A stretch of 64,000 nt of DNA, from the NCBI RefSeq assembly GCF_023228165.1, contig NZ_JALOBS010000008.1, positions 62,001 through 126,000 on the forward strand, read 5' to 3'. The notes below the pieces were generated by a model that searched no databases, was not told the origin of the DNA, and saw only the letters and a list, made by a program, of their open reading frames with translations. Positions 7,655 to 17,400 of this stretch are shown here, in pieces; position 1 is the first letter of the stretch; each line of letters begins with the position of its first letter. This DNA is from Methylomonas sp. Its GTDB lineage: Bacteria; Pseudomonadota; Gammaproteobacteria; Methylococcales; Methylomonadaceae. A program made the translations under genes and the position numbers.

Positions 7655-10375
7655 AAGCCCTGAACAATCGGGGTCAGCTTGCAATGAACAATCGGCTATC
7701 GGCGGTTGTGGCGTCGGCACAGGATTCCAGCTGGGGTTTTCGGGCACGATCTGCCCGCAACCCACGGTCTGTGTGGTCTGGCTATTGTCCGGACAGGTCG
7801 TGCCGCCGGTTGTTACGATAGGTGTGCTGGTGAGACTGCCGGTCACGGAGACGCAGTTTTGTTGACACTGCCAACGGATGTCGGCGGCGGCGCCGCACGC
7901 TCCGGAAGCGGGAGGCACTAAGGCCGATTGGTAATGTCCCGGGTCGGCCGCGGCCCATACGCCGAAAGGTGAGCGTGTCGACGACAGCACCAAGGCGCCA
8001 CGCAAATTGGCAGCAATTAGCGCTGCACCGGATAGATTGGCGGCACGCAGGTCGGCCCCGTTAAGCATGCTTTTGTTGTCGCCATCCGGCCCCAGGTCTA
8101 CTACGTTCGAGCCGGCGGAAATGTTGGCGCCGCCCAAGGAGGCGGCGGTCAGAGTCACGCCGCGCATGCTCGCTGCATCGCTGAAGTTCAGATGCGGCAG
8201 TCGCGCGCAGGTAAGGTCGGTCCCGGACAGCACGGCCCCCTGGGCGCTGGCACAGCTGCCTGTGCAACTCGCGTAGGAATACCAGGAGACATTGCTCAAA
8301 GTGGCTCCGGACAGAACCGCGCCGTCGAGAACTGCGTTGAACATATAGGCATTGTCCAGGTTCGCTGCGGACAGGCTGCCGTCTGCGCTGCCGGCCAAAA
8401 AGGCATCGGAAAGATTGGCATTGCCGAGATTGGCCGGCGCGAGCTGGGTCTCGGTCAGAATGGCCCGCGGTAGCGCGGCATTGCCGAGGTAGGCATAGTT
8501 CATCCTAGCCTTGGTGAAGTCAGTCGAGGTCCCGGCGGCATGATCGAAATTCGCGCAGCGCAGACCGGAGCCGTCGAACTGTGTACCGTCGAGGCGTGTG
8601 CTCACATTACTAGTATTTCGACCGAAATCGGCCCCATAGGCTTCTACGCCCTCGATCAAGGCGTCGGACAGGTTGGCGCTACGCAGTGAGACGCCCGCCA
8701 TTTGAGCGCCGCGCAAGTCCAGCCTGACCCCGGTGACCCCATCCATATTAGCAGCGCAGTTGGTAGACGGATCGAGATCATCGCAAGCGCTGGTAGCGGC
8801 TGGCTCGCAATAGGTGATTTCTTCGGCGGGCGGCAATAAAGACGACAGCCCCGCCAATCTCATCTTCACATCGGTCAGGTTGGCTCCGACAAACTTCGCC
8901 CCCGACAGGCGTGCCCGCGGGAAGGTTGCCGCAGTCAAGTCGCTGTTGCTAAAATCCGCGCCTCTGAGCTGGGCGGCATGGTTAAACACAGCCTCCAGTG
9001 TGTCCGGAATCAGGGTTCTCTCGTAGCCGAAGCGTGCGCCGGACAGCTTGGCTCCGACCATACTCACTGGCTTAGTGGTCAGCACGCTGTCGAATATGGC
9101 ATTTCTGGCATCCGCCCCATCCAAGATGGTGCCGCTCAGATCGGCATTACTGAAGTCGGAGCTGCGGACATCTACACCACTTAAATTCTGGCCGCTTAGT
9201 GCTGAAGAGTGGCGAAAGTCACAATTTTCGCATTTGTTGGTGCTAATCAGAATATTACCGTTTTGGGCATTCGGATCGAGAAGACTGAGCGAAGATTTAA
9301 GCGTCACCTCGGGCGGAAGGTTGCATTCGAACCCGTCCTGAAGCCGTCTGGCACATTCGAAGAAGACGTGGAGCGGATCGAGAAAGGTAGGAGACGAAGC
9401 AGAGCAATCACTGCAATTCGACTGCCGACAGATACAACTATCAGGCACTTGAATCCGAGGTCCGAGAAAATTCTCTCTCGTGTAGTAAAGGGCGACGGTA
9501 TGTCCTTGAGCGGGAAAGATACTCAGCCGATACCTAAGCCCTAAGGGTGTCTTGACCTGCTGGAGGTTGATTGATTCCAGAAAAGACAGGTAAGAACATG
9601 ATGACGGTAAAGTCAGGTAGTAATGCTGATTGTAGTTCGATGAGTCCGATGAGTCGAAGAAGAGTGCAATCTCGCCCTGTTTTAGGCTGGCACTGATCCC
9701 AGCTGCATCATTTGAAGATACTGGGGTGGTTAAAGGAAGGGCGCAACTACTGCTGCTGTCCAGATCGCCGGGACCCATGCTGGGGTCGATGTCCTCGGGA
9801 GGGCCGTCCGCCGCACCGGCGAACATCGCCGCGGGCCGCATGAAGATCTTGCTTGGTTCGTCGCCTCTTCCGCTGCCGGCGCGGAATGTCGCCAAGTAGC
9901 GACCTGGCTTGATTTTGGCGGTCACGCAGTTGCCTCCTTCGCGCAAACTCACGACCTTCCGCTTGCGTGAATCGCGGAGTTCGAATTGATGGGGCATGGC
10001 ACCGGGATGCGCGTCCAGCAGCGCGCTGCCTTCCCAACAAAACTGCCGCTCCATCTTCTCGGTGAATTCCAGCGGAATGCTGTCGACACCGGGGCGACCG
10101 GAATCGGCCGGCGCGGGATTTCCCCGCCTACGGGGTTCCAAATCGATCACGACAAGACTATCCGGCTTTGCCGTTAGATGCCGTGCACGTTTGAATTCGT
10201 GTTCATGGTAAACGGTTTGCCAAGCGCGCCCGGCAGAAGCTAAATTTCGGCCATGCTTAGGGCCGGTCTTGTTGTCGTTTGCCTTTGCCGCCTCTACAGC
10301 TACCGGCAGCAGCGACCAAAGCGAGAGCATTATGAGGCAGAGATAAAATGTACTGCATCTGCGTTGCGATATCAT
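7652..10375 (-). CDS. Secreted pentapeptide-repeat protein, about 907 residues
   Basis: The ATG at 10375 is preceded by GAGGAGG with 8-base spacing; a TTG two codons upstream is too close to that site. The protein begins with a basic stretch and a hydrophobic Sec signal ending near AVEAAKA, so it is exported. Residues about 50-380 are not recognised and include a Cys cluster (CRQSNCSDCS). From about 390 to 800 there are dozens of A(D/N)LxX pentapeptide repeats (for example SNADLSGTILDGADARNAIF), which fold as a right-handed quadrilateral beta-helix. The C-terminal 100 residues are Cys-rich and Pro-rich. Most pentapeptide proteins are cytoplasmic and short, so a secreted 900-residue member with several Cys pairs is unusual. 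First gene of a two-gene unit with the Tat protein. Binding or structural surface role is a guess. Confidence 0.8.
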   Translation of the reverse strand: MISQRRCSTFYLCLIMLSLWSLLPVAVEAAKANDNKTGPKHGRNLASAGRAWQTVYHEHEFKRARHLTAKPDSLVVIDLEPRRRGNPAPADSGRPGVDSIPLEFTEKMERQFCWEGSALLDAHPGAMPHQFELRDSRKRKVVSLREGGNCVTAKIKPGRYLATFRAGSGRGDEPSKIFMRPAAMFAGAADGPPEDIDPSMGPGDLDSSSSCALPLTTPVSSNDAAGISASLKQGEIALFFDSSDSSNYNQHYYLTLPSSCSYLSFLESINLQQVKTPLGLRYRLSIFPAQGHTVALYYTRENFLGPRIQVPDSCICRQSNCSDCSASSPTFLDPLHVFFECARRLQDGFECNLPPEVTLKSSLSLLDPNAQNGNILISTNKCENCDFRHSSALSGQNLSGVDVRSSDFSNADLSGTILDGADARNAIFDSVLTTKPVSMVGAKLSGARFGYERTLIPDTLEAVFNHAAQLRGADFSNSDLTAATFPRARLSGAKFVGANLTDVKMRLAGLSSLLPPAEEITYCEPAATSACDDLDPSTNCAANMDGVTGVRLDLRGAQMAGVSLRSANLSDALIEGVEAYGADFGRNTSNVSTRLDGTQFDGSGLRCANFDHAAGTSTDFTKARMNYAYLGNAALPRAILTETQLAPANLGNANLSDAFLAGSADGSLSAANLDNAYMFNAVLDGAVLSGATLSNVSWYSYASCTGSCASAQGAVLSGTDLTCARLPHLNFSDAASMRGVTLTAASLGGANISAGSNVVDLGPDGDNKSMLNGADLRAANLSGAALIAANLRGALVLSSTRSPFGVWAAADPGHYQSALVPPASGACGAAADIRWQCQQNCVSVTGSLTSTPIVTTGGTTCPDNSQTTQTVGCGQIVPENPSWNPVPTPQPPIADCSLQADPDCSGL

Positions 10376-10381
10376 GAGCAA

Positions 10382-10961
10382 GACCTCCTCTAACAGCCCG
10401 ACCCATAACTGTGACGGACTTCACAAAACCGTCGTTGGACCCTACGTGACTCGCACAGCTTTGTCAACCGACAATTTATGTTCCGAGGTTCGGCACGGCA
10501 TGAAATCGATAACAAGTCGGATAGCGCTACTCCACGCCCTACATGCGGTATAAGCTTGGCGGCAATAGCGCTGATAACGCCCAATAATCGGTTGCCGGTT
10601 AGCTGTCGATAATCCAAAAGACCCATAGCATTAGCTGCTTTTTGCCAAAATCCGCTGTAAACCAATAGGGCCTCGCGAACGTTTCAACCTCTTGCAAAGC
10701 AACGGCAAAGCTGATGCGCGGATTGAATAACCCGCCCGGCTAAGGCATTTAGAAGACCGACGATTGATACGCTTTCCGTAGTCGACAATCTATTGCTTGA
10801 AATGCACGAAAGTTGGTGTCGGGCCGGCAATCAGCAGTTATAGTCGAACTGACGAACGGGAACCGGTCTATAAGCGCGCCAATCCCCTCGCCTGCTGGAG
10901 GGGCTTAGGGCGAAGCGAATTTAAAGCCGAAATTTGAAATGAAATGAGTATGTCGGCAAAG
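10382..10961. other. 580-bp intergenic region
   Basis: No convincing gene. A 91-codon minus-strand frame (10390-10665) has no family resemblance and no ribosome site. A short hairpin, CCCCTC/GAGGGG, lies at about 10885-10906, downstream of the hydrolase gene, without a T run. The region should hold the promoter of the pentapeptide-repeat operon near its left end, but I cannot pick one. Confidence 0.5.
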
Positions 10962-11618
10962 CTAAGCGTCTTCACTATGCGCGTGCGCTTGTCGCAAACG
11001 TTCGATGATAATACCGGCCACTTGTTTACTGGCCGGAAGCAGTGTGTGCACGACCGGAAGTTTCACCTGATCGACCAGCCATTCCGCACTGACCTCGGAC
11101 AGTGTAACGATGCCGTCATTGGGCTCGCCCCCGAACGGTCCGCGCCTCCAAGTCACGCCTTTAACCCCGGCAATACCGGTGGTGGGCGAGTCGATGGATC
11201 CTAGCCGCGACATCCATTGCTCCGAACCGAGTAGCACGCCGCAATCGCCGCTCAACCAACGAAAAACAGGATTCCCGCCGAAACGTTGTGCGAGCCGAGA
11301 TGCGCGACAGGGAGAGCCGAGCAGAAATACCTGCGTCGGTCGGCGCACCTTAGCGGGAAGCGAGTTGACGGCTACACGGATCAACACGCCGCCCAGCGAA
11401 TGCCCAATCAATACGTACTCGCCTTGCGAAGCAATATTGGAAATACGTTCGGCAAGCCGCTTGGCGATGACTGAAAAACTTTCTACGCTAGTCAGGTAAC
11501 CGAAACTGCCGACCTCGAACCCAGCTGTGTTAAGTTGCCGCAACAGAGGCCAGCCGGACAGCGGCGAACGCCCCAAGCCGTGTACGAACAGCACTTTCAT
11601 TTTTGGTATCGTGGCCAT
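10962..11618 (-). CDS. Alpha/beta hydrolase (lipase-like)
   Basis: About 218 residues from the ATG at 11618 (an alternative ATG at 11600 starts exactly at the first beta strand). Visible features: strand and oxyanion region KVLFVHGLGRSPLSG, nucleophile elbow GHSLGG with the catalytic Ser, a candidate acid in the NDGIVT segment, and a His in VVHTLLP. This is the arrangement of the PGAP1-like/triacylglycerol-lipase group that acts on ester bonds. No signal peptide, so probably cytoplasmic. It lies downstream of the DUF3014 gene on the same strand. Substrate unknown. Confidence 0.75.
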   Translation of the reverse strand: MATIPKMKVLFVHGLGRSPLSGWPLLRQLNTAGFEVGSFGYLTSVESFSVIAKRLAERISNIASQGEYVLIGHSLGGVLIRVAVNSLPAKVRRPTQVFLLGSPCRASRLAQRFGGNPVFRWLSGDCGVLLGSEQWMSRLGSIDSPTTGIAGVKGVTWRRGPFGGEPNDGIVTLSEVSAEWLVDQVKLPVVHTLLPASKQVAGIIIERLRQAHAHSEDA

Positions 11619-11688
11619 ATCATATCGAGCGTACCGGTAATTGCATGCCCTGAAAACACTGTGCAGCCTGGATTTCAAGCCCGGCCAA

Positions 11689-12522
11689 TCACTCCTTGCT
11701 ATTCACCAGCATTTCCACCAGTTGCCGAACTTTATTTTGGATGATCAGGGTGTTATCCGGCCCCATACGCAGCATCTGTCTGCTGACGGGGCTCAAGGCT
11801 TCCAGCTTGGCATCGGCGTATTTATAAAATACTACGTGTTTTTTTAAGGCTATCGGTTCTTCGATGGTCGGCGCGGCCAAAATCTGCGCGGCGGCTTTTA
11901 AAAACAGGTCGTCCAAGGGGCGTTCGGCCGGATAGCCGAATTGGGCAAACACTTCCTGCAACAGGGGTTTAAATTGCCGGTAAACCTTTCCGGCGGCCTG
12001 TACATCAATGGCATCGATGGCGGCGGCCAACTGATCGTAACGTTGGTAGCTTAGCTTGCTCATGAATAAGCCGTTAGCGGCTTTTTCCACGGGAAAGGGT
12101 TTCGTCTGCTTTAAAAAGCGCATGTGCTTTTCCAGCCATAACCCTTGCGAGAAATCGTTGGTAACCAGCAGATATTTTCTGATCAACTGCTTGGTTTGCA
12201 ACCAGGGCGAAAGGGTTGCGGACACGCCCAGCATGGCGTCGCGAAACGGCTGATCGCTGCTGGCAAGCGCCGGCAATGAAAAAGGTTGTTCCGGCAACTC
12301 GACTTCATCCAAAGCCATCCCGTCGGCGGTATGTTCGCTAACGATATTCTGCTCGATATTTTCAACTACGGGCAGGTTGAGGGTTTGCGTACCCGGCGTG
12401 GCGGGCGGCTCCTGCGAATATTGCCAATAAAACCAGCCGCCACCCGCGGCCGCTATCAGTAAAATCGTGCCCAAAATGGCACCGGTGGGTTTTTTATCGT
12501 CTGTATAATCGTAACGTCCCAT
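11689..12522 (-). CDS. DUF3014-family membrane-anchored protein
   Basis: 277 residues. A short charged N-terminus (MGRYDYTDDKKP) precedes one membrane span (about 15-34), then a proline-rich linker and a mainly helical domain that includes SYQRYDQLAAAIDAIDVQAA and the ending RQLVEMLVNSKE. This matches DUF3014 as I remember it; the function of that family is not established. A single N-terminal span suggests the bulk is periplasmic. Its start faces hemG across a 90-bp divergent promoter region. Confidence 0.72.
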   Translation of the reverse strand: MGRYDYTDDKKPTGAILGTILLIAAAGGGWFYWQYSQEPPATPGTQTLNLPVVENIEQNIVSEHTADGMALDEVELPEQPFSLPALASSDQPFRDAMLGVSATLSPWLQTKQLIRKYLLVTNDFSQGLWLEKHMRFLKQTKPFPVEKAANGLFMSKLSYQRYDQLAAAIDAIDVQAAGKVYRQFKPLLQEVFAQFGYPAERPLDDLFLKAAAQILAAPTIEEPIALKKHVVFYKYADAKLEALSPVSRQMLRMGPDNTLIIQNKVRQLVEMLVNSKE

Positions 12523-12612
12523 GGCTTTACCCCTTAAAATAGGCTATGCCAAGCATACCATGCGTTTGATGCAATAAGGCGCTAACTCTCAATTAAAAAA
12601 ACAGGGTCAAAC

Positions 12613-13140
12613 ATGCCGCACATTCTGATTGTTTATGCCAGCCATGACGGCCAAACCGAAAAAATCTGCAGAACCTTGCAAGGCGTCATTCAAGAAACCG
12701 GTCAACAGACAACCTTGCTGGCGATAGACCAGGCGGCGCAAGTCGATCCGGCGGGTTTCGACAAAATCGTGATTGGCGCCGCCATCCGCTACGGCAAGCA
12801 TAATCCGGAGATCACGGCCTTCATCACGCAAAACCAGGCCATTATAGACAGCATGCCCAATGCGTTTTTCTCGGTGAACCTGGTAGCGCGCAAGCCGGAA
12901 AAAAGCAGCCCGGCCAGCAACCCCTACCTGCAAAAATTTCTCAAGCGCATTAGCTGGAAACCCAAAAATCTGGCTGTGTTTGCCGGCAAGCTCGATTATC
13001 CCAGTTACGGATGTTTCGATCGTTTTACGATCCGATTGATCATGTGGATGACGCAGGGCCCGACCGACCCCCTGGCCGTGGTTGAATTTACCGACTGGGA
13101 GCAGGTTAAAGCCTTTGGGGAACACATCGCAAGCATGTAA
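12613..13140 (+). CDS. hemG: Protoporphyrinogen IX dehydrogenase (quinone), HemG
   Basis: 175 residues, the length of E. coli HemG. It is a long-chain flavodoxin-like protein: the FMN phosphate loop is YASHDGQTEKI, and the HemG-specific segments IGAAIRYGKHN, FFSVNLVARKPEK and YDRF/FDRF-type region before IRLIMWM are all present. The enzyme oxidises protoporphyrinogen IX to protoporphyrin IX in haem synthesis and passes electrons to membrane quinones. Monocistronic by layout; a strong bidirectional terminator follows. Confidence 0.92.
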   Translation: MPHILIVYASHDGQTEKICRTLQGVIQETGQQTTLLAIDQAAQVDPAGFDKIVIGAAIRYGKHNPEITAFITQNQAIIDSMPNAFFSVNLVARKPEKSSPASNPYLQKFLKRISWKPKNLAVFAGKLDYPSYGCFDRFTIRLIMWMTQGPTDPLAVVEFTDWEQVKAFGEHIASM

Positions 13141-13154
13141 GAAAAACGGCAGGC

Positions 13155-13184
13155 AAAAAAAAGGGGCTGTGTAAGCCCCTTTTC
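13155..13184. terminator. Bidirectional intrinsic terminator between hemG and a convergent gene
   Basis: Perfect 8-bp stem AAGGGGCT / AGCCCCTT with loop GTGTA, flanked by a run of eight A upstream and TTTT downstream. On the minus strand the A run becomes a T run, so it terminates both hemG and the minus-strand gene ending at 13203. Confidence 0.85.
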
Positions 13185-13202
13185 GACACTATCTGAAAAC
13201 GC

Positions 13203-13526
13203 TTATTTGGCAGCTTCGGCGAATTTGTTAAATGCTTCCACCCGTTGTTTACCGGTGTTCACCAAGTCAATACCGTTGTCGATGATCATTTGGATCAGGC
13301 CTGGAGTGCTATAAACGATTTTACCCAGGAAAGCCACCACGGGCACGGCAACAATAGCGCCAAACAGAGTACCGATACCAAATACGTTCAGGAATTTAGC
13401 CATTAATACCACCATATCCAGCGGTAACAGAATCATGGTGCCGAAATATACCAGCACGATGAAAGTAAACAGGACGAATACTACAAACTGCAGCAACCTT
13501 ACCAAAGCAACGTTTAGGTTTTTCAT
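13203..13526 (-). CDS. Small hydrophobic membrane protein
   Basis: 107 residues. Two or three membrane segments (about 8-35, 38-58 and 50-75) and a charged C-terminal tail (GKQRVEAFNKFAEAAK). No named family recognised. It is followed directly by a strong shared terminator, which supports a real expressed gene. The stretch upstream to the rhomboid gene (13527-13659) holds no gene. Confidence 0.65.
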   Translation of the reverse strand: MKNLNVALVRLLQFVVFVLFTFIVLVYFGTMILLPLDMVVLMAKFLNVFGIGTLFGAIVAVPVVAFLGKIVYSTPGLIQMIIDNGIDLVNTGKQRVEAFNKFAEAAK

Positions 13527-13659
13527 GGTTTATTTTTCTCGGGGTCAATTAAGTAATCTTTGTGCGGTGGCGGGTTTGCCGAGCAAACAATTTCAGTCGC
13601 AAACTGACCGACATTATAAAATAAAAGCCCCGAGCTTACTCAATTTTTTGACGTTTTGC

Positions 13660-14382
13660 TTACCCGTCCGCTTCTTCGCTGGGTTCGACATCGACGTGAT
13701 AAACCGTGGGTTTATCGATAAACAAGGAATGAATCAAGGCTCCTACCGCAAACCCCCCCAAATGCGCCCACAGAGCTGATCCACTGGCCATACCGGGTAT
13801 CATTGACCCCGTGGTCAGCTCCTGCAGTTGCAATATGACCCATACCCCTAAAAAGGCAATGGCGGGAATTTCGAAAAAAAACGGGAAAATCAAGATCGGC
13901 ACCATGATGACCACGCGGGCGTAGGGAAAGCGGAAAAAATACGCACCCAAAACCCCGGCTATCGCCCCCGAAGCCCCCACCACGGGCACTATCAGGTTTT
14001 GCGAGAAATACCATTGGGTATAGGTTGCCAACAAGCCGCATATCAGGTAAAAGGCGATAAATCGCTTATGCCCCATCAAATCTTCGATATTATCGGCGAA
14101 GATCCATAAGAACATCATATTCACCAGCAAATGCAACCAACCGCCGTGCAAAAACAAGCTGCTTAAAAATGAAAAATAATAATCCGGCGGTAAACCGAAG
14201 TGTTGCGACCAAGTCGGGTTGGTGTAGCGCAACGGCACCATGCCGTACATATACAGAAAATGCTGCGCCACCGAATCCGGCATCAGCAGCATCAGTATAT
14301 AGACCCCAATGCAAATCACCATGATGCCCCACGTGACATAGGGGGTCGTGTTACATGGTATCGAATCTCTAATCGGTATCAT
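13660..14382 (-). CDS. Rhomboid-family intramembrane serine protease
   Basis: 240 residues. AGGAAG sits six bases before the ATG. Six or so membrane spans are visible. The family signatures are present: the HLLVNMMFLWIFADNIED helix, the catalytic serine in VGASGAIAGVLGAYF, and the late-helix His in ALWAHLGGFAVGALI. The enzyme cleaves membrane-spanning segments of partner proteins within the bilayer. Acts at the inner membrane; substrate unknown. It lies just downstream of hrpA on the same strand (about 40 bases). Confidence 0.88.
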   Translation of the reverse strand: MIPIRDSIPCNTTPYVTWGIMVICIGVYILMLLMPDSVAQHFLYMYGMVPLRYTNPTWSQHFGLPPDYYFSFLSSLFLHGGWLHLLVNMMFLWIFADNIEDLMGHKRFIAFYLICGLLATYTQWYFSQNLIVPVVGASGAIAGVLGAYFFRFPYARVVIMVPILIFPFFFEIPAIAFLGVWVILQLQELTTGSMIPGMASGSALWAHLGGFAVGALIHSLFIDKPTVYHVDVEPSEEADG

Positions 14383-14422
14383 TTGAGCTTCCTGTGGGGT
14401 TAATACATCTTTAAGAGCCTTT

Positions 14423-17400
14423 TCAAAACGTTTCGTTCCATTGTTTTTCCAAGCGTTGCACCGACACCGGGTAAGCGGTTTTCAGTTGCTGGGCAAACAC
14501 CGAGACTCGTAATTCTTCCAGGCTCCAGCGGAACGCTTCCCGCTCGGGCATGGGCTGGACGGTTTTCTGCTGCTTTTCGACGTGCCGCCAATAGCGCTGC
14601 CACAAACGTTGCAAACCTTGTACATCGGCCGAATCCGGCTTTTGTTTGTCCAACCGGAAAGCAACGGCTTTTAAATAACGCGGCATGGCCTGCAGCTGTT
14701 GCAGCGGGGTGTAGCGAATAAACCCGCTATACAGCAACAAACTTAATTGATTTTCAACATCCTGCTTCAACGCGGGGCCAACGCCGGGCTGTTTCAACAG
14801 GTGCCTGATGTGCTGGTAGTCTGCCATGATTTCACTGATCTGCTTGCCAGCTTGATTACTAACGGTCACCAAAGTAGCTTTCTTTTCTGCCAGCCGCGCT
14901 GCAAAAGCCTGCTGACCGCGGATTTCGTCCCCTTCCACAAACACGCCGCTGAAAATCAAAAATAACAGATCGTTTTTAAATTCACCAACGCCGCGGGTCT
15001 TTAAAATCGGATGTTTGGGTAACTGGTTATAAGCCAGCTGCAAAGCTGCCGTCACGCCGCTATTTTTTAACAAGTATTGCGCGTCTTTGCGACATTGCAA
15101 CTGAAACAGCTTGGTCAAGCCTTCAAAATGCGCCCGCTCGGCTTTCAACGGGGTTTCCAATATCCGCACGCCGACCGTTTCGCCTTCGTCGACGATGGCC
15201 GGATAACCGATGAAGGTCTGGCCTTTTTGCGTGAATTGCCAGGTATCCGGCAGGTCATCGAATACCCAGGCAATGCAGCCGGTATGATTCAACTCTTCCA
15301 GCGCCAGCTTGTCGAAACTGTCGCCGGCCTTGCTGGCATGTTCAGCCTGCAATTTGCTCAGATTGCGGCCATAGCCGAGCGCCCTACCCTGATCGTCCAC
15401 TACCCGGAAATTCATTTTCAGATGATTCGGCAGACTGTCGGGTTGCCATTCATTCAGCGGAATGGCCTCGCCGGTCAATTTACGCAACCGATTGCTCAAC
15501 CATTCGTATAACGAACCTTTAAAGTCCGGTTCGATTTCCAGACAGGCCTTGGCCGTGTTCGGCACCGGCACGAAATGCTTGCGCAGATGTTTGGGCAGCG
15601 ACTTGATCAAAGCCATGACTTTTTCTTCCAACATGCCCGGCACCAACCAATCGAACGGTATCTGGCGAATCTGATTGAGCTGATGCACCGGCACGATGGC
15701 GGTAACGCCGTCTTCGTCGTGACCGGGCTCGAAACGGTAATGCAACTCAATCGTTAAATCGCCGATTTTTTTGCTGTCCGGAAAATCCCAATCGTTGATT
15801 TGATTGTCGTCGAGACGGGTCAGATCTTCCTTGGTTAAAAACAAAATCCTGGGTTGATCTCGTTCGACCTGCTTACGCCATTGATCCAGCGCAATGCCGC
15901 TGACGATTTCCGCCGGCAGTTTCTTATCGTAAAACTGATACAGCCATTCCTCGTCTTCCACCAAATCCACCCGGCGGCCTTTGTGCTGAATATAACCGAC
16001 TTCTTCCAGCAGTTTTTCGTTGGCCTTAAAGAACGGCGCATTGGTGTGATAATCCTGATTGACCAATGCATGGCGGATAAACATGTCGCGCGCGGCTTTG
16101 GCGTCCACATTTTCGTAAGGCACTTTACGTTTGGCCTGCAAGGTCAAGCCGTACAACAATGTGCGCTCGTAGACGCCGCAGCGGCCGGCGCTTTTCTCCC
16201 AATGCGGATCGTAGTAATTGCGTTTGAGCAAATGTTGAGCGCAGGCCTCTATCCATTCCGGCTCGATCTTGGCCACGGTGCGGGCGTAGACTTTACTGGT
16301 TTCCACCTGTTCGGCGGCCATAATCCATTTCGGTCGCGCTTTATGCTGCCCGGAGCCAGGGAAGATGAAGAACTTCAGGCCGCGCGCACCGAGATATTCA
16401 TATTGCTCGTGGCGAAAGCCGATATTGGATAGTAAACCCGGCAGCAGCGCCATGTGAATCTGCTGGTAATTGGCCGGATTGCCGCTGGTTTTTAAGCGTA
16501 AATCGCCGCGCGCTACCTGCATGATCTGAGTATGAATATCATGCCATTCGCGTATACGGATATAGGATAAAAAGTTGTCCTGACAATATTTGCGCAGTTT
16601 GTTGTTGGTGAGGTGTTTTTTCTGTTCTTCAATGGCATTCCAAAGATTCAACAGAGTCAAAAAATCCGAATCCTCGGCCTTGAACTGCGCATGCTTGGCT
16701 TCCGCCAGATGCAGTTTATCGGCCGGCTTGTCGCGCGGGTCTTGCACGCTCAAAGCCGAAACGATAATCGCCACCTCGTGCAAGGACCCCAAATCGGCGG
16801 CGGCCAACAACATACGCGCCAGCTTGGGGTCGGTGGGTATCTTGGCCAGCTGACGGCCGGTATCGGTAAGCTGGCCTTGCTTGTCCAGCGCATCCACTTC
16901 GAACAAGGCATTCTTGCCGTCGCGGATCATCTTGTCTTCCGGCGGCTCGACGAACGGAAAATCCTCGATATCACCCAACTTTAACGCCGCCATCTGCAAA
17001 ATCACCGACGACAAATTGGTGCGCAGAATTTCCGGTTCGGTAAATTCCGGTCTGGCCAGATAATCTTCCTTGGAATACAGCCGAATGCAGATACCTTCCG
17101 CCACCCGTCCGCAGCGCCCCGACCTTTGATTGGCGCTGGCTTGTGAGATGCGTTCGATCGGCAGGCGTTGAATTTTGCTGCGGTGGCTGTAGCGGCTAAT
17201 GCGGGCGTGACCGGAATCGATCACGCAGCGAATACCGGGCACGGTCAGCGATGTTTCCGCCACGTTAGTAGCCAGTACAATGCGCGGTTTATTACCGCTG
17301 GGTTTGAATACCCTCTCCTGCTCGGCCACGCTGAGTTTGGAATACAGCGGCAACACCTCGTAGCGGCCGTTATTGTGCGACTTACGCAGGGATTCGGTTG

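Noticed and set aside
7980..9200. Short repeated DNA motifs resembling a tandem array
   Set aside because: They encode pentapeptide repeats in one frame, are degenerate and lack spacers, so this is not a CRISPR or satellite.
10390..10665. 91-codon minus-strand frame upstream of the pentapeptide gene
   Set aside because: No ribosome site, no recognisable features; kept as intergenic.
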